Source: Propylenella binzhouense (GTDB lineage: Bacteria > Pseudomonadota > Alphaproteobacteria > Rhizobiales > Afifellaceae). Taken from it: 33,801 bases of DNA. The DNA lies in the NCBI RefSeq assembly GCF_009866965.1, contig NZ_SPKJ01000042.1, positions 1-33,801 of the forward strand. The letters run 5' to 3'. Both the position numbers and the translations under genes were made by a program. The notes under the pieces are model-generated. The model saw nothing but the letters and a program-made list of their open reading frames with translations. It was not told the origin of the DNA and searched no databases. This document shows positions 32,901 to 33,801 of this stretch, piece by piece (positions within the stretch are counted from its first letter, which is position 1; each line of letters begins with the position of its first letter).

Positions 32901-33494
32901 ATGGCGATCCTTGATCTCGGCGGGAACCAGCGCTCGATCCGCTGGCTGCTCGACCTGCTCGCCATCGAATCCTGCGCCATCCTCTCTCCGGGATCGGGAG
33001 CCGGGAGGGCATTCGGGCCCGGCGTGCGCAGCATCGATTCCGCCGATTTCCGCGGCGGCATGCAGGCGCTCGTCGAAGACACGGACCGGGAGTTCCTGTT
33101 CTACGCCTCCGATTTCGTGCCTTCGGCCGGGATTGATACGACGGTACTGCGCTCCTCCCGCCTCGGCTTCCCGACGCCGGCGGCGCTCGATACCGCGCTC
33201 GGCTACATGGGGGAGCATCCAGATTGCGCGGCGATCCTCATGCCGGCGCGCCTTCATCTGCCGCCGGCCGACCTCAGGGAGGCGCTCCGGCAGGACGGAT
33301 GCGATCTCTCGCTCGCCGGCATGTCCGGCCTCATCCGCGTCTCGGTGCTGTCCGAATTCCTCGCCGATGCCGGCGGGGCGGACCCGGAGAATCCCGGCGA
33401 CGGCATCCTCGATCAGGTCGGCCGGTTCGAACTGCGCTTCCTCGCGTTCTGCCGCGACCGCGGTTTCGCGATCGTAAGGCATCCCTGGTTCTGA
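29931..33494 (+). CDS. Large glycosyltransferase (GT4-like) with about five N-terminal tandem repeats and an unknown C-terminal domain
   Basis: The 1187-residue protein starts at ATG 29931, with GAGGTGG upstream. The N-terminal half carries repeats of about 70 residues at roughly 15-81, 109-179, 199-269, 334-403 and 426-495. The pattern is FD..FY, then HFL..GWR.G.DP...FST..YL, then PDI....NP..HY/HF....G..EGR. The fourth and fifth copies are degenerate. Residues about 522-870 are a GT-B glycosyltransferase: GIAVVSHEASRTGAPIVAL, GAGSVEFRKGVDIFIQTA and DPFPNVVLDALECRVPVV, the last being the donor-site loop. Residues 880-1187 match no family I recognise. No membrane segments or signal peptide are evident. 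It probably builds the surface glycan specified by rmlA and the sulfotransferases; donor and acceptor are unknown. Confidence 0.85.
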   Translation: MVQSDGRILALLTEFFDEGFYRRQLGRAGAGEDALSHYLERGWRLGLDPSVRFSTWHYVLDHPDVAAAGVNPLLHYVTAGRHAKRLVRDADGFVNAALVEIDEGTVRTYFDDAFYRAQLPPGEGPADAWLHFLQDGWRKGLDPCAGFSTGRYLAGHPDVRRARINPLLHYILYGLAEGRATWPSEISVFSGLERVREAFDAEFYTSTYGLAARDAANPFIHFLSEGWRLGFDPSPNFSTITYLARYPDIRKGDINPFVHFILNGREEGRIGGLAGATRAALEEAVEKVIACGSPPRSLVGARTEDRLRPSEPDSDLALLRRRRDRFLIERLGRFDAGIYRMQARAHGIELAEDADALDHYLRVGEALGMKPDGLFDTAFYRKLYGRRFRAGCSVYAHFLLNRHRDFVFANVEDLHFRVAQVRQCALFDPDRYRAALGLDPAVDAHVHYALSGSVSEATFGDEFDTGYYVSRYPDIAYSGMNPLVHFERFGRNEGRAGTPGRPSVAPGESPGPAMEDFPGESTGIAVVSHEASRTGAPIVALNLARQLAKRHRVVAISGADGPLAEAFREASGAYVDGFLWGAAGGETLREAYGESRPLACIVNSICSDIMIDVAHRAGVPVISLIHEFASYAYPAGTVASAVQRSDVTVFPAELVRDSYVEECTRLGLKARNDKVAVFPQGKNTAGAAAAGANAELSRRLGIVPGCKLLLGAGSVEFRKGVDIFIQTAAEINRTAPGEWRFAWIGGGYRPDTDKVYSVYLKEHVQRSGLTGVFRFMEPVPTLEPVLAASTVFFLSSRLDPFPNVVLDALECRVPVVCFEGATGASDLAKQFPFAVTSVSHLDPAPAAQAIIRIGREIESVRAAFAASYETLLETISFESYARRVESLISVATANMQAAEAIAGELAERDFETIADLCALCAGFGSDLDLYDVGELVETLSGVLADPDLGPLLARFRAEDCTDPLRLPVPTADASGWPSPGEASGYRAALEMAILDLGGNQRSIRWLLDLLAIESCAILSPGSGAGRAFGPGVRSIDSADFRGGMQALVEDTDREFLFYASDFVPSAGIDTTVLRSSRLGFPTPAALDTALGYMGEHPDCAAILMPARLHLPPADLREALRQDGCDLSLAGMSGLIRVSVLSEFLADAGGADPENPGDGILDQVGRFELRFLAFCRDRGFAIVRHPWF

Positions 33495-33801
33495 CAGCGG
33501 AGGCCTCGCCTCGCCGCGGCGGATGATCGATCGCATCCCGCCCCTGGCGCACGGTTAACGCCCGGCTGACGGGGAACTTCGATCTTTACACGACCCGCGT
33601 GTCCGGTGCACCTTCGGCGCGAGCTGATCGTGGCGTGGTCCGGCTTCCGGGGGCGGGCATGTTTCGCGGTGCGGAAGAGGGCCGCGCGGGCAGCGCGACG
33701 GCGGCGGGTGCCGGCTCGGAAGGCGGTCCTTCGCACCCGGCCGCACCGGGCGGCGGCGTTCCGCCCCGCCGGCATGGCCGGATCGGCGGGTCCGCCGCGG
33801 G
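33495..33801. other. 307-bp region to the right edge, possible 5' end of another gene
   Basis: No complete gene is present. An AT-richer patch lies at 33551-33595. From ATG 33659, behind GGGGGCGGG, a + frame stays open to the edge (47 codons). It begins MFRGAEEGRAG and is rich in Gly, Ala and Pro. Such low-complexity N-termini occur in polysaccharide co-polymerase or kinase genes, but the piece is too short to identify and may be chance. Confidence 0.4.

Noticed and set aside
29139-33536. A 1465-codon open frame on the minus strand, opposite the glycosyltransferase and sulfotransferase genes
   Set aside because: It mirrors + strand genes with clear family motifs; the product is Arg/Asp/Glu/Ala-rich with no recognisable domain. 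Long antisense frames are expected at this G+C.

Overview
The window is a high-GC stretch (about 70% G+C in most genes) whose gene content fits an alphaproteobacterium of the Hyphomicrobiales/Rhizobiales type. The signs are IclR-controlled catabolic genes, a tripartite tricarboxylate transporter, a LemA/DUF2207 pair, a two-subunit type glycyl-tRNA synthetase beta chain, and intergenic repeats built around a CCGGA-TTGATCCGG dyad. The genus cannot be fixed from the sequence alone.

Positions 1-14420 form one co-directional catabolic cluster on the + strand. It starts with the end of a quinone-oxidoreductase-like gene. A tightly overlapped block follows: coxG-like, iclR-1, FAD subunit, 2Fe-2S subunit and molybdenum subunit of a xanthine-oxidase-family hydroxylase, then iclR-2. 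After that come a fused TctA-TctB permease, a TctC-type binding protein behind a palindrome-rich promoter region, an enoyl-CoA hydratase family protein, an alpha/beta hydrolase, a UbiD-type decarboxylase and a 348-residue protein of the M29 / 2,5-dihydroxypyridine dioxygenase (NicX-like) fold family. Together they suggest import of an aromatic or heteroaromatic carboxylate, hydroxylation by the Mo enzyme, prFMN-dependent decarboxylation, metal-dependent ring opening and hydrolysis. This pathway reading is inference. The Mo subunit lacks the Cys loop of true CO dehydrogenase.

Positions 14466-25291 are mostly housekeeping. On the minus strand lie a HTH plus periplasmic-binding-protein-like regulator and pyrC. 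On the plus strand lie lemA, a DUF2207 gene, glyS, a two-permease plus NMT1/THI5-like binding-protein ABC system without an ATPase gene, and tRNA-Leu(CAG) with a good promoter and terminator. glyS carries an unusual segment of about 85 codons with clearly lower G+C.

Positions 25292-33801 are an accessory surface-polysaccharide region that begins directly after the tRNA gene. It has a 730-bp repeat-rich non-coding stretch, three sulfotransferase-like genes (two clearly lower in G+C), rmlA/rfbA, and a 1187-residue glycosyltransferase with about five N-terminal tandem repeats and an unassigned C-terminal domain. The likely product is a deoxysugar-containing, possibly sulfated surface glycan. Placement next to a tRNA gene and the patchy composition suggest horizontal acquisition, but no integrase is visible.
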